From Macrostomum hystrix (Eukaryota > Platyhelminthes > Macrostomidae), in the NCBI GenBank assembly GCA_950097015.1, contig CATNEN010000038.1, forward strand, positions 25,023,001-25,087,000: 64,000 nucleotides of DNA, read 5' to 3'. The position numbers and the translations under genes were made by a program. Below the pieces are notes generated by a model. The model saw only the letters and a list, made by a program, of their open reading frames with translations, was not told the origin of the DNA and made no database searches. Below are positions 33,436 through 45,900 of this stretch, one piece after another (positions within the stretch are counted from its first letter, which is position 1; every line of letters begins with the position of its first letter).

Positions 33436-33931
33436 GTAAGTATTCACTTGTGTCAACTAAAGGACAAAATAATTTATATCTAATTATTCTATTTTTTCGG
33501 TTTTGATCCAATTAAAATGCTCGTCTGTATCTTGACTATGTATGCTAAGATTTCTGGGCACCCTACGCTCGTAGAAATTTAAAATTATTCCTCTGCATTT
33601 CAATTTTTTAATACTCTACATAATATTACCAGATTGCATAAACTGGTGAATGTACTGTTAATATTAAATCAGACTTAATAAAAGTAACCCGAGTTTTTTA
33701 AGTTAACGAATGATTTCGGTGTTCAAACAATGCAGGAAGATATGGAGTGCATGTACACATTGTTTCTTATTAAGTTTCTTATTCTTCGCAGCAATTAATT
33801 TCCATTTATTTTGCCGTTGAAACTCATTTTATGATGGAAAAATCCAACCTACTCATCGTTTTATACTACTAACAGTAGAAGTATAATAAAACTATTTGAC
33901 AATTTCAACAGAGAAAAATACAGGAGACACC

Positions 33932-36900
33932 ATGACGTCAGGTGGTGGCGGAGCGGCCATCAAGATCGAGCATCGAGTTCAGGCCTGGCTGTCTGACAAC
34001 AAAAGCGGCGTTGAGCAACCGATATTCGGCTGCACCCAGCAGGCCCTGGCTCGTCAGGAGATCGTCCAAAAGGCGCTACTAACCCAGATTCACCGGCTGG
34101 AGCGACAGATTGAGCTGTCTAGCGAGAAGCTGACGGCCAGCTCAGCACAGCTTGAGCAAGCTCGCACAGAGGTCGGCCTCAACCAGGACGCCATCCGGTA
34201 TCTGGGCCGCATATCAGCCCTGGAGAATGTCTTCATGGAGGCAACCAATCAGGTGGCTGAGCAGGCTATCAGCCTGGCCCAGGTGCAGGACGATGTTGTC
34301 ATCGGTGGAAAGAAGGTCAGCAAGACGGCTTTTAGTCGGGAATTTATGTACTTAAGATGCGTTTTGCGTTTCTTTCATATCATAATTTTTAACTCCAATG
34401 CCACTGTAGACGACATAGATCAAAAACAGTCATTGAGGTCGATACCTTAAACATTGCTACTTCAGGTTGATACCTTAAACATTGCTACTTCAGGTTGATA
34501 CCTTACAGATTTATACTTGAGGTCGATACTTAAAATTTACTACTTGAGGTCGATACTTAAACATTTCTACTTCAGGTCGATACCTTAAAGATTACTACAT
34601 AAGGTCGATACCTTAAAGATTAGTACGTAAGGTCGATACTTTAAACATTACTTCTTGAGGTCGATACTTAAACATTTTTACTTGAGGTCGATACTTAAAA
34701 ATTACTACGTAAGGTCGATACCTTAAAGATTACTACGTAAGGTCGATATCTGAAAGATTACTACGTAAGGTAGATATCTGAAAGATTACTTCTTGAGGTC
34801 GATACTTAAACATTTTTACTTGAGGTCGATACTTAAAAATTACTACGTAAGGTCGATACTTTAAAGATTACTACGTAAGGTCGATACCTGAAAGATTACT
34901 ACTTGAGGTCGATACCTGAAAGATTACTACTTGAGGTCGATACCTTAAACATTACTACTTGAGGTCGATACCTTAAACATTACTTCTTGAAGCCTTAACC
35001 GTTAGTCCATAGGGTCAATACCTCAACATTTAGTTCGTGAGATCGATACCTTAACTCATTGTTCGTGATATCCATATTTTACCAATTTTTCGATATGTCG
35101 CAATTGCAAATTACCCATCAGATGCTTAGTGACGTGGTCACCCAAAGCTGGGACTGGGTCAGCAAGCTGGGCGAGCTAATGCAGTTGCACCTGAAGAACT
35201 CTGCTGACTACCACTCCTTCTACCACAATGCCAACGAGCTCGACGGCCTGTTGAACTCCCGTCGGGCCAACAACAGCCAACTAGTCGGCTCAATTCCGTC
35301 CAACGGCCTGCCCGCCTCCATGCATCGGATGAACACCGTGCTGGGCGTAAGTTTTGGCGATGCAACTACTGACTTAGTAGTATGGCGAACATGTCTGTTT
35401 TAAGCATATTGAAAATATGGTGGACTTTCACGAAACTCGGCTTAGCTAAACTATTACTGCGACCTTTGAGCACACGCATGCATACGTACTCAGGCACGTA
35501 CTCACGCAGGGGCGTGCATGTACATCCGCCCTGAATTTGCACCGCAGGACAACCTGTCCCAGTTCCTGTTTCTGTGGCAGCGCACGGACGACCTGGTGTC
35601 AAAGAGTCACAGCGTTGTCCCGGTGTATAGACGGACTCACCCCATCGATACCGGCTACCCGGGCCGCAATATTCATCGCTTCGACGATGGAGAGGTGAGC
35701 GCTTCTCTGATGCCTGCTCACTGGGTGTCGCAGAAATGTACTTTTGTTGCTTTTTTGTATCAAAATTAGTCTATTCTATTCACAGTGCGCCCCCGTTGAC
35801 TGGCTACCCCGTCCACGCAGTCAATAGATCTATTATCGATTTTTCGCCGATTCCCACTCGCTGCTAAACATCAACTTTCGTTCCCCTCCATCGGTTTCCT
35901 CAGCCTCATTGTCTCTCCGCTAAATGGACTCTCCTTTCAAACACAGCCTATCATATTTATCTAATAGTTAGTTTTTTATAACTGCTACATTTAATTCATT
36001 TAGTCAACCGGATCAGATATTTACTCTGCACTTTTCACTTCTTTAACTTAAATCTACGACATAGCTCGTAATTTGTCAGCTCACATTTTCCCTCATGATC
36101 CCCTATCCAAAAATATGATTCTCCATTATGATTCCTTATCTCTGATGTCTGATCCCGATCATGATCCCTTATCCCTGAAGTCTGATCCCAACCATGATCC
36201 CTTATCCCTGAAGTCAGATATATCCTGATCCCTTATCCCTGAGATCTGATCCCTATATGATCCCTTATCTATGATGTCTGATCCCGATCATGATCCCTTA
36301 TCCCTGAAGTCAGATCTATCATGATCCCTTATCCCTGAAGTCAGATCTATCATGATCCCTTATCCATGAAGTCAGTTCTATCCTGATCCCTTATCCCTGA
36401 AGTCAGATCTATCATGATCCCTTATCCCTGAAGTCAGATCTATCCTGATCCCTTATCCCTGAAGTCAGATCTATCATGATCTCTTATCCCTGAAGTCAGA
36501 TCTATCATGATCCCTTATCCCTGAAGTCAGATCTATCCTGATCCCTTATCCATGAAGTCAGTTCTATCCTGATCCCTTATCCCTGAAGTCAGAACTATCA
36601 TGATCCCTTATCCCTGAAGTCAGATCTATCCTGATCCCTTATCCCTGAAGTCAGATCTATCATGATCTCTTATCCCTGAAGTCAGATCTATCATGATCCC
36701 TTATCCCTGAAGTCAGATCTATCCTGATCCCTTATCCCTGAAGTCAGATCTATCCTGATCCCTTATCCATGAAGTCAGTTCTATCCTGATCCCTTATCCC
36801 TGAAGTCAGAACTATCAGGATCCCTTATCCCTGAAGTCAGATCTATCCTGATCCCTTATCAAGAAGTCAGATCGTCATTAATCCAGTTTTATCCCAACAA

Positions 36901-39900
36901 AAACCTGGCATAATTTCACAGAACGTACTGCAAGACGCCGAAGAGGTGACAGTGCTGGACAACTCGCATCCGCTCACCTGGCAGGTGAAGAAAGCCGATG
37001 GCACCGTGATGCAAGTGCCCAGTATTTGTATCTGGCTTCCGCCGCCAGACACTGAAGCCGTCGAAGTAGCTTATGCGTGAGTGATTGATTGATTTAGTTC
37101 TATAGAGCAATTCGAGATGGGATTACTGATGGATTCTCAAGTAATAATGGGAGTACTTGATTTCTAATCGATAAATATTACAATCGTGTAATATATAACT
37201 TTTCGTTATAAGCGTGCGTCGCAAGCTGCTAAACACGTGGGCCGCGTTGCTTAGCAAACTCCGCGTTTGGCTTGTGGACTTTTACACCAGCTACCTGCAA
37301 CTGCTGGGCAGCAGAACTGTGGTAAGCTGCTTCATTGCACCCGCTAGTTTTTTTAAAGCTGCCCATACAACTAACTCAATATGTCAGTAGAGTAGTTCGA
37401 GTTTTTTGTGACAAAATTTCAGCGAGTGAAAGCCAAAGTCCTGGCAGGATTCGAAGACTTTCTAAACCAGGTTGAGAAGGCCACAACGGATGTGTTCTCA
37501 GACACGGCTAATTGCTACCTTCTCTCGCAATCCATACGTGATGTGCGTGCCAACCTCACGCAGTGGCGTACGTAAAAATACACTGGCTGCATTTCAAAAT
37601 CCACTGTTATCCCAGTCCCTTCAAAGCATCCACTGTTACCCCAGTCCCTTCAAAGCATCCACTGTTACCCCAGTCCCTTCAAAGCATCCACTGTTACCCC
37701 AGTCCCTTCAAAGCATCCACTGTTACCCCAGTCCCTTCAAAGCATCCACTGTTACCCCAGTCCCTTCAAAGCATCCACTGTTACCCCAGTCCCTTCAAAG
37801 CTTCCACTGTTACCCCAGTCCCTTCAAAGCATCCACTGTTACCCCAGTCCCTTCAAAGCATCCACTGTTACCCCAGTCCCTTCAAAGCATCCACTGTTAC
37901 CCCAGTCCCTTCAAAGCATCCACTGTTACCCCAGTCCCTTCAAAGCTTCCACTGTTACCCCAGTCCCTTCAAAGCATCCACTGTTATCCCAGTCCCTTCA
38001 AAGCATCCACTGTTACCCCAGTCCCTTCAAAGCATCCACTGTTACCCCAGTCCCTTCAAAGCATCCACTGTTACCCCAGTCCCTTCAAAGCATCCACTGT
38101 TACCCCAGTCCCTTCAAAGCATCCACTGTTACCCCAGTCCCTTCAAAGCATCCACTGTTACCCCAGTCCCTTCAAAGCATCCACTGTTACCCCAGTCCCT
38201 TCAAAGCATCCACTGTTACCCCAGTCCCTTCAAAGCATCCACTGTTACCCCAGTCCCTTCAAAGCATCCACTGTTACCCCAGTCCCTTCAAAGCATCCAC
38301 TGTTATCCCAGTCCCTTCAAAGCATCCACTGTTACCCCAGTCCCTTCAAAGCATCCACTGTTACCACAGTCCCTTCAAAGCATCCACTGTTACCCCAGTC
38401 CCTTCAAAGCATCCACTGTTACCCCAGTCCCTTCAAAGCATCCACTGTTACCCCAGTCCCTTCAAAGCATCCACTGTTACCACAGTCCCTTCAAAGCATC
38501 CACTGTTACCCCAGTCCCTTCAAAGCATCCACTGTTACCCCAGTCCCTTCAAAGCATCCACTGTTACCCCAGTCCCTTCAAAGCATCCACTGTTACCCCA
38601 GTCCCTTCAAAGCATCCACTGTTATGCCAGTCCCTTTAAAGCATCCACTGTTACCCCAGTCCCTTCAAAGCATCCACTGTTATCCCAGTCCCTTTAAAGC
38701 ATCCACTGTTACCCCAGTCCCTTCAAAGCATCCACTGTTATCCCAGTCCCTTCAAAGCATCCACTGTTAAGCTAGTCCCTTCAATGCGTCAAATGTATTT
38801 TCCGATGAAGTCTTGAGTGTCATCCTCTAAGGCCCTTGACAACAGCAGATTCATATCTTTCTTTCGCTTTCCAGTCGGTGGTGACGAAGCACCATCCGTG
38901 AAGGAAAGCGAGGTGCCTTTGCTCCAATCTCTGCTAAGAAAACTGCTGGAGCACATGCGACACTGGAAGTACTTCAACGAGCAGATGGAATTTGCGCGCG
39001 ACGACAGACGCCAGCTGATGCAGGAGACTTCAAGAGTCATGAATGCCTTCCACACGCTCAGGTGTGAAACCGTTAAGCAAGCTTACTTAGCAGTATACGC
39101 TCGTACAATCTTAGCAAAAGTCAAAAGTAGTATCTATAACGAGAGGTGACTTGCTCTCACTGCTCTAACTCAAAAGCAAACAGCTTATTATTTTCTCCTG
39201 ACAAGGGAGCTGCATTTCTTCTCTAACAGTGACGTCGCGTTAGTCGTGATTAAACCACATAATTATGATAGATTTAAGGTAGAGAAAGTTCTCTTCAGGC
39301 TTCTTTTCGAGCATATAAGTGGCCACTCTATTTGGACATTTGAATTGTATATTTTTATTTTACTCAGAGACAGATTAAAATTTCCCCTTCATTCTTGTAC
39401 ACAGTCGCATACAGGATGAGAGTCGCTCCCAGCTAGAAGAGCTGCAGAACAAGATGGAGGAGTGGCGACTCTACACGCCAATGTCCGTGGAGTCTCGACG
39501 CTCGTCAACAATGCGAGTAGAAATGCTGGTAAGTTATTTTTGCAGCGCAATTTTCGCTTCAGAGTCCCATTTAGAGTCTGATAATCTGTCAATCAAAATT
39601 ATGCGCGCAATTACAAATCAACAACTTACGAGTATATAATGCATTTTCCGCATAAATATTTTTTCGCATATTTAGAAAATATTTCTTTCGATTTCTACGC
39701 TCTTTCTATGCTACAGCCTTTGGCTTTTACAATGTCAACAAACAACTTGCAGGAAGTTGCTCAAAAACTCCAGGAGGAGGAGGTAAACTCCACTAGCACC
39801 CTAGCGGGTGAAGACTCTGAACAAGTCGACAGGACGGCGGACATTGTTTTCGAGGGAGGCGGCGGCGACAGAGATAGAGACTGGCAACTCTCCGAATGGT

Positions 39901-42900
39901 TAGGCAGCCTGCAATCCAAAAGCATTGAGGCCGCCTGTCAAACGGATTGGACTGTCAGTGACGAGAGAGCGCAGGGTGCTATCGAGCGCGCCAGGCACGA
40001 TCAGAGTGTCTCCACCCAGTCCGAGAAGGTCATCATAGTCGAAGAGAAACGGCTGGCTCCAACCCCCAGCAACTGGGTTAGCGCATACTCTGAGTATAGA
40101 AACCCGGGTCACAGAGTGACTGAGGATCGATCCGTTAGACAGCTGGTGTACAACTATATCGAAGAAAATGCCAGAGAAGTGAAGTCCTATCTGCACCAGC
40201 ATCATCCAGAGCTAATTGTGAATTCCACTTCAATGCATTCTCACCACACGCTGATTGTCAATAGCGGCGCTGCTGGCGGTATCGAAGCTGCCGAACGGGA
40301 CTTGGTGGATGCCGTGTTTCGACAACAGCAAAGGACGACGCCAAAAGCAACAGGCACCGAGGAAGCTATGGTGGTCGCACGGCCCAGCACCAGAGGAAGA
40401 GGTCTGCAGACAGTGCAAGAAAGAGAAATACCACTGATATCAAACTCCTTAGTGGCATTTGAGGTGCCGATTCTGACAACTCTTCTGGATGTGCGAGTTG
40501 ACACTAGCGACTCAGGGAATCAAACAGTGTGGTCAAAGATCAGTCATACCGAGTGCAGTGCCGAATTGCTCACACAGAGCACTGCCGTCGCGTGGCATCC
40601 ATTGCTGACAGCCAACGGACATGGAGTGTTTCAAGAAATCGACACAGCGACTACGCTAGCTCAAACAAAAAAAGACCTTAACGTTAGCGGAAGCGGCGTA
40701 TACAGAGAAGTCAGACTAGAAAACAACTGCATGGCCGCTGAACCCCTCTGTTTCACTGCCATCGTGCAAACAGATGCTCCGATTGCCGCCGCCAACGCCG
40801 TGTACTTAGAAGTCGAGTATAAGACTACTACGATTGAGTTCGCAGCAGCGCAAACACGAGAGGCCGCATTGCAAACCTCAGCAAGTGTGTACAACAGTAC
40901 AAATTGCAGTGGTGAGCTTCGCTACCTCAATAGCGATGTTCAAAAGCGCGAAGACTTAGTAAAAACTCACGCAACCGAAGCGAGTCAAGAAACTTTGGCA
41001 AGATCGGCTCGAATAGATGCAAAGCCGCAAATTTCTACAGCTAGCATAAAATTTTCGCCAACAGTCACAAGCTCGGGTGTCTACCAGGAATTAAAAATGA
41101 AACAAGAAAATGTGCTCGCGAAAAAAGATTTCCTAATCAGTGCAACGCAAAGCAGCATAGAGATAAAAACTGAAGCCGCTTTAGTTGCAGCGAAACAGGA
41201 CCTAACTTCAACAGGAGCACACAAAGAATTCCAAAGTCAAGACAGTTGCATTCACTGGCAATTCAAAAACAAAACAGCTACAACAACGGCGCACCATACT
41301 TCCCAAATGATCGAGGCAAAGATAAACGTTTACCAGACAACTTCAGCAACACAAGCATCCAGGGAAACACAATACCTTGACTGTGCAGTAAAATCAGAAA
41401 CAAGAAGTGGTGACGCAATTGTATGCGTCAAACAAGCGATAACAGCCATGGGAGTCTACGATCAAATAGACACAGACACAGCATCAGTGACGAAAAAAAG
41501 CGATATTGCTGTAGCATCAACCCAATGCCACAGGGAAACCCATCTCATTGAAAGAAAAGCTATGTTTCGGAACAACATTAAACTCACAAGCAGTGGCGTC
41601 TTCAGAGAGATGAGGCTACAGAATGGCAGAGCGCAGTTCAAGGAAGAAGTCGCCGTGACCGCTAGCGGATGCTTCAAAGAGTCACATCTGAGCGAGAGCA
41701 GAGCGCAGTTCAAGGAAGAAGTCGCTGTGACGAGCAGTGGCGTCTTCAGAGAGATGAGCCTCAACGAGAGCCGAGTGCAGTTCAAGGAGGAGATCGCCGT
41801 CACTGGAAGCGGCTGCTTCAAAGAACAAGCGTATGCGCAGAGCCAGGTGCAGCACGGAGAGATCATCGAGGTCAGTGCCACAGGCTGCTACAAAGAGTCA
41901 CATCTGAGCGAGAGCAGAGCGCAGTTCAAGGAAGAAGTCGCCGTGACCGCTAGCGGATGCTTCAAAGAGTCACATCTGAGCGAGAGCAGAGCGCAGTTCA
42001 AGGAAGAAGTTGCTGTGACGAGCAGTGGCGTCTTCAGAGAGATGAGCCTCAACGAGAGCCGAGTGCAGTTCAAGGAGGAGATCGCCGTCACTGGAAGCGG
42101 CTGCTTCAAAGAACAAGCGTATGCGCAGAGCCAGGTGCAGCACGGAGAGATCATCGAGGTCAGTGCCACAGGCTGCTTCAAAGAGTCAAATCTGAGCGAG
42201 AGCAGAGTGCAGTTCAAGGAAGAAGTCGCTGTGACGAGCAGTGGCGTCTTCAGAGAGATGAGCCTCAACGAGAGCCGAGTGCAGTTCAAGGAGGAGATCG
42301 CCGTCACTGGAAGCGGCTGCTTCAAAGAACAAGCGTATGCGCAGAGCCAGGTGCAGCACGGAGAGATCATCGAGGTCAGTGCCACAGGCTGCTTCAAAGA
42401 GTCAAATCTGAGCGAGAGCAGAGTGCAGTTCAAGGAAGAAGTCGCTGTGACGAGCAGTGGCGTCTTCAGAGAGATGAGCCTCAACGAGAGCCGAGTGCAG
42501 TTCAAGGAGGAGATCGCCGTCACTGGAAGCGGCTGCTTCAAAGAACAAGCGTATGCGCAGAGCCAGGTGCAGCACGGAGAGATCATCGAGGTCAGTGCCA
42601 CAGGCTGCTTCAAAGAGTCAAATCTGAGCGAGAGCAGAGTGCAGTTCAAGGAAGAAGTCGCTGTGACGAGCAGTGGCGTCTTCAGAGAGATGAGCCTCAA
42701 CGAGAGCCGAGTGCAGTTCAAGGAGGAGATCGCCGTCACTGGAAGCGGCTGCTTCAAAGAACAAGCGTATGCGCAGAGCCAGGTGCAGCACGGAGTGATC
42801 ATCGAGGTCAGTGCCACAGGCTGCTTCAAAGAGTCACATCTGACCGAGAGCAGAGCGCAGTTCAAGGAAGAAGTCGCTGTGACGAGCAGTGGCGTCTTCA

Positions 42901-45900
42901 GAGAGATGAGCCTCAACGAGAGCCGAGTGCAGTTCAAGGAGGAGATCGCCGTCACTGGAAGCGGCTGCTTCAAAGAGTCACATCTGAGCGAGAGCAGAGC
43001 GCAGTTCAAGGAAGAAGTCGCCGTGACCGCTAGCGGATGCTTCAAAGAGTCACATCTGAGCGAGAGCAGAGCGCAGTTCAAGGAAGAAGTCGCTGTGACG
43101 AGCAGTGGCGTCTTCAGAGAGATGAGCCTCAACGAGAGCCGAGTGCAGTTCAAGGAGGAGATCGCCGTCACTGGAAGCGGCTGCTTCAAAGAACAAGCGT
43201 ATGCGCAGAGCCAGGTGCAGCACGGAGAGATCATCGAGGTCAGTGCCACAGGCTGCTTCAAAGAGTCAAATCTGAGCGAGAGCAGAGTGCAGTTCAAGGA
43301 AGAAGTCGCTGTGACGAGCAGTGGCGTCTTCAGAGAGATGAGCCTCAACGAGAGCCGAGTGCAGTTCAAGGAGGAGATCGCCGTCACTGGAAGCGGCTGC
43401 TTCAAAGAACAAGCGTATGCGCAGAGCCAGGTGCAGCACGGAGTGATCATCGAGGTCAGTGCCACAGGCTGCTTCAAAGAGTCACATCTGACCGAGAGCA
43501 GAGCGCAGTTCAAGGAAGAAGTCGCTGTGACAAGCAGTGGCGTCTTCAGAGAGATGAGCCTCAACGAGAGCCGAGTGCAGTTCAAGGAGGAGATCGCCGT
43601 CACTGGAAGCGGCTGCTTCAAAGAGTCACATCTGAGCGAGAGCAGAGCGCAGTTCAAGGAAGAAGTCGCCGTGACCGCTAGCGGATGCTTCAAAGAGTCA
43701 CATCTGAGCGAGAGCAGAGCGCAGTTCAAGGAAGAAGTCGCTGTGACGAGCAGTGGCGTCTTCAGAGAGATGAGCCTCAACGAGAGCCGAGTGCAGTTCA
43801 AGGAGGAGATCGCCGTCACTGGAAGCGGCTGCTTCAAAGAACAAGCGTATGCGCAGAGCCAGGTGCAGCACGGAGAGATCATCGAGGTCAGTGCCACAGG
43901 CTGCTTCAAAGAGTCACATCTGAGCGAGAGCAGAGCGCAGTTCAAGGAAGAAGTCGCCGTGACCGCTAGCGGATGCTTCAAAGAGTCACATCTGAGCGAG
44001 AGCAGAGCGCAGTTCAAGGAAGAAGTTGCTGTGACGAGCAGTGGCGTCTTCAGAGAGATGAGCCTCAACGAGAGCCGAGTGCAGTTCAAGGAGGAGATCG
44101 CCGTCACTGGAAGCGGCTGCTTCAAAGAACAAGCGTATGCGCAGAGCCAGGTGCAGCACGGAGAGATCATCGAGGTCAGTGCCACAGGCTGCTTCAAAGA
44201 GTCAAATCTGAGCGAGAGCAGAGTGCAGTTCAAGGAAGAAGTCGCTGTGACGAGCAGTGGCGTCTTCAGAGAGATGAGCCTCAACGAGAGCCGAGTGCAG
44301 TTCAAGGAGGAGATCGCCGTCACTGGAAGCGGCTGCTTCAAAGAACAAGCGTATGCGCAGAGCCAGGTGCAGCACGGAGAGATCATCGAGGTCAGTGCCA
44401 CAGGCTGCTTCAAAGAGTCAAATCTGAGCGAGAGCAGAGTGCAGTTCAAGGAAGAAGTCGCTGTGACGAGCAGTGGCGTCTTCAGAGAGATGAGCCTCAA
44501 CGAGAGCCGAGTGCAGTTCAAGGAGGAGATCGCCGTCACTGGAAGCGGCTGCTTCAAAGAACAAGCGTATGCGCAGAGCCAGGTGCAGCACGGAGTGATC
44601 ATCGAGGTCAGTGCCACAGGCTGCTTCAAAGAGTCACATCTGACCGAGAGCAGAGCGCAGTTCAAGGAAGAAGTCGCTGTGACGAGCAGTGGCGTCTTCA
44701 GAGAGATGAGCCTCAACGAGAGCCGAGTGCAGTTCAAGGAGGAGATCGCCGTCACTGGAAGCGGCTGCTTCAAAGAGTCACATCTGAGCGAGAGCAGAGC
44801 GCATTTCAAGGAAGAAGTCGCCGTGACCGCTAGCGGATGCTTCAAAGAGTCACATCTGAGCGAGAGCAGAGCGCAGTTCAAGGAAGAAGTCGCTGTGACG
44901 AGCAGTGGCGTCTTCAGAGAGATGAGCCTCAACGAGAGCCGAGTGCAGTTCAAGGCGGAGATCGCCGTCACTGGAAGCGGCTGCTTCAAAGAACAAGCGT
45001 ATGCGCAGAGCCAGGTGCAGCACGGAGAGATCATCGAGGTCAGTGCCACAGGCTGCTTCAAAGAGTCACATCTGAGCGAGAGCAGAGCGCAGTTCAAGGA
45101 AGAAGTCGCTGTGACGAGCAGTGGCGTCTTCAGAGAGATGAGCCTCAACGAGAGCCGAGTGCAGTTCAAGGAGGAGATCGCCGTCACTGGAAGCGGCTGC
45201 TTCAAAGAACAAGCGTATGCGCAGAGCCAGGTGCAGCACGGAGAGATCATCGAGGTCAGTGCCACAGGCTGCTTCAAAGAGTCACATCTGAGCGAGAGCA
45301 GAGCGCAGTTCAAGGAAGAAGTCGCTGTGACGAGCAGTGGCGTCTTCAGAGAGATGAGCCTCAACGAGAGCCGAGTGCAGTTCAAGGAGGAGATCGCCGT
45401 CACTGGAAGCGGCTGCTTCAAAGAACAAGCGTATGCGCAGAGCCAGGTGCAGCACGGAGAGATCATCGAGGTCAGTGCCACAGGCTGCTTCAAAGAGTCA
45501 CATCTGAGCGAGAGCAGAGCGCAGTTCAAGGAAGAAGTCGCTGTGACGAGCAGTGGCGTCTTCAGAGAGATGAGCCTCAACGAGAGCCGAGTGCAGTTCA
45601 AGGAGGAGATCGCCGTCACTGGAAGCGGCTGCTTCAAAGAACAAGCGTATGCGCAGAGCCAGGTGCAGCACGGAGAGATCATCGAGGTCAGTGCCACAGG
45701 CTGCTTCAAAGAGTCACATCTGAGCGAGAGCAGAGCGCAGTTCAAGGAAGAAGTCGCTGTGACGAGCAGTGGCGTCTTCAGAGAGATGAGCCTCAACGAG
45801 AGCCGAGTGCAGTTCAAGGAGGAGATCGCCGTCACTGGAAGCGGCTGCTTCAAAGAACTAGCGTATGCGCAGAGCCAGGTGCAGCACGGAGAGATCATCG

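Noticed and set aside
37472-38770. A 432-codon frame of repeating 29-residue blocks
   Set aside because: A 29-bp intronic minisatellite read in three frames; the phased exons on both sides skip it.
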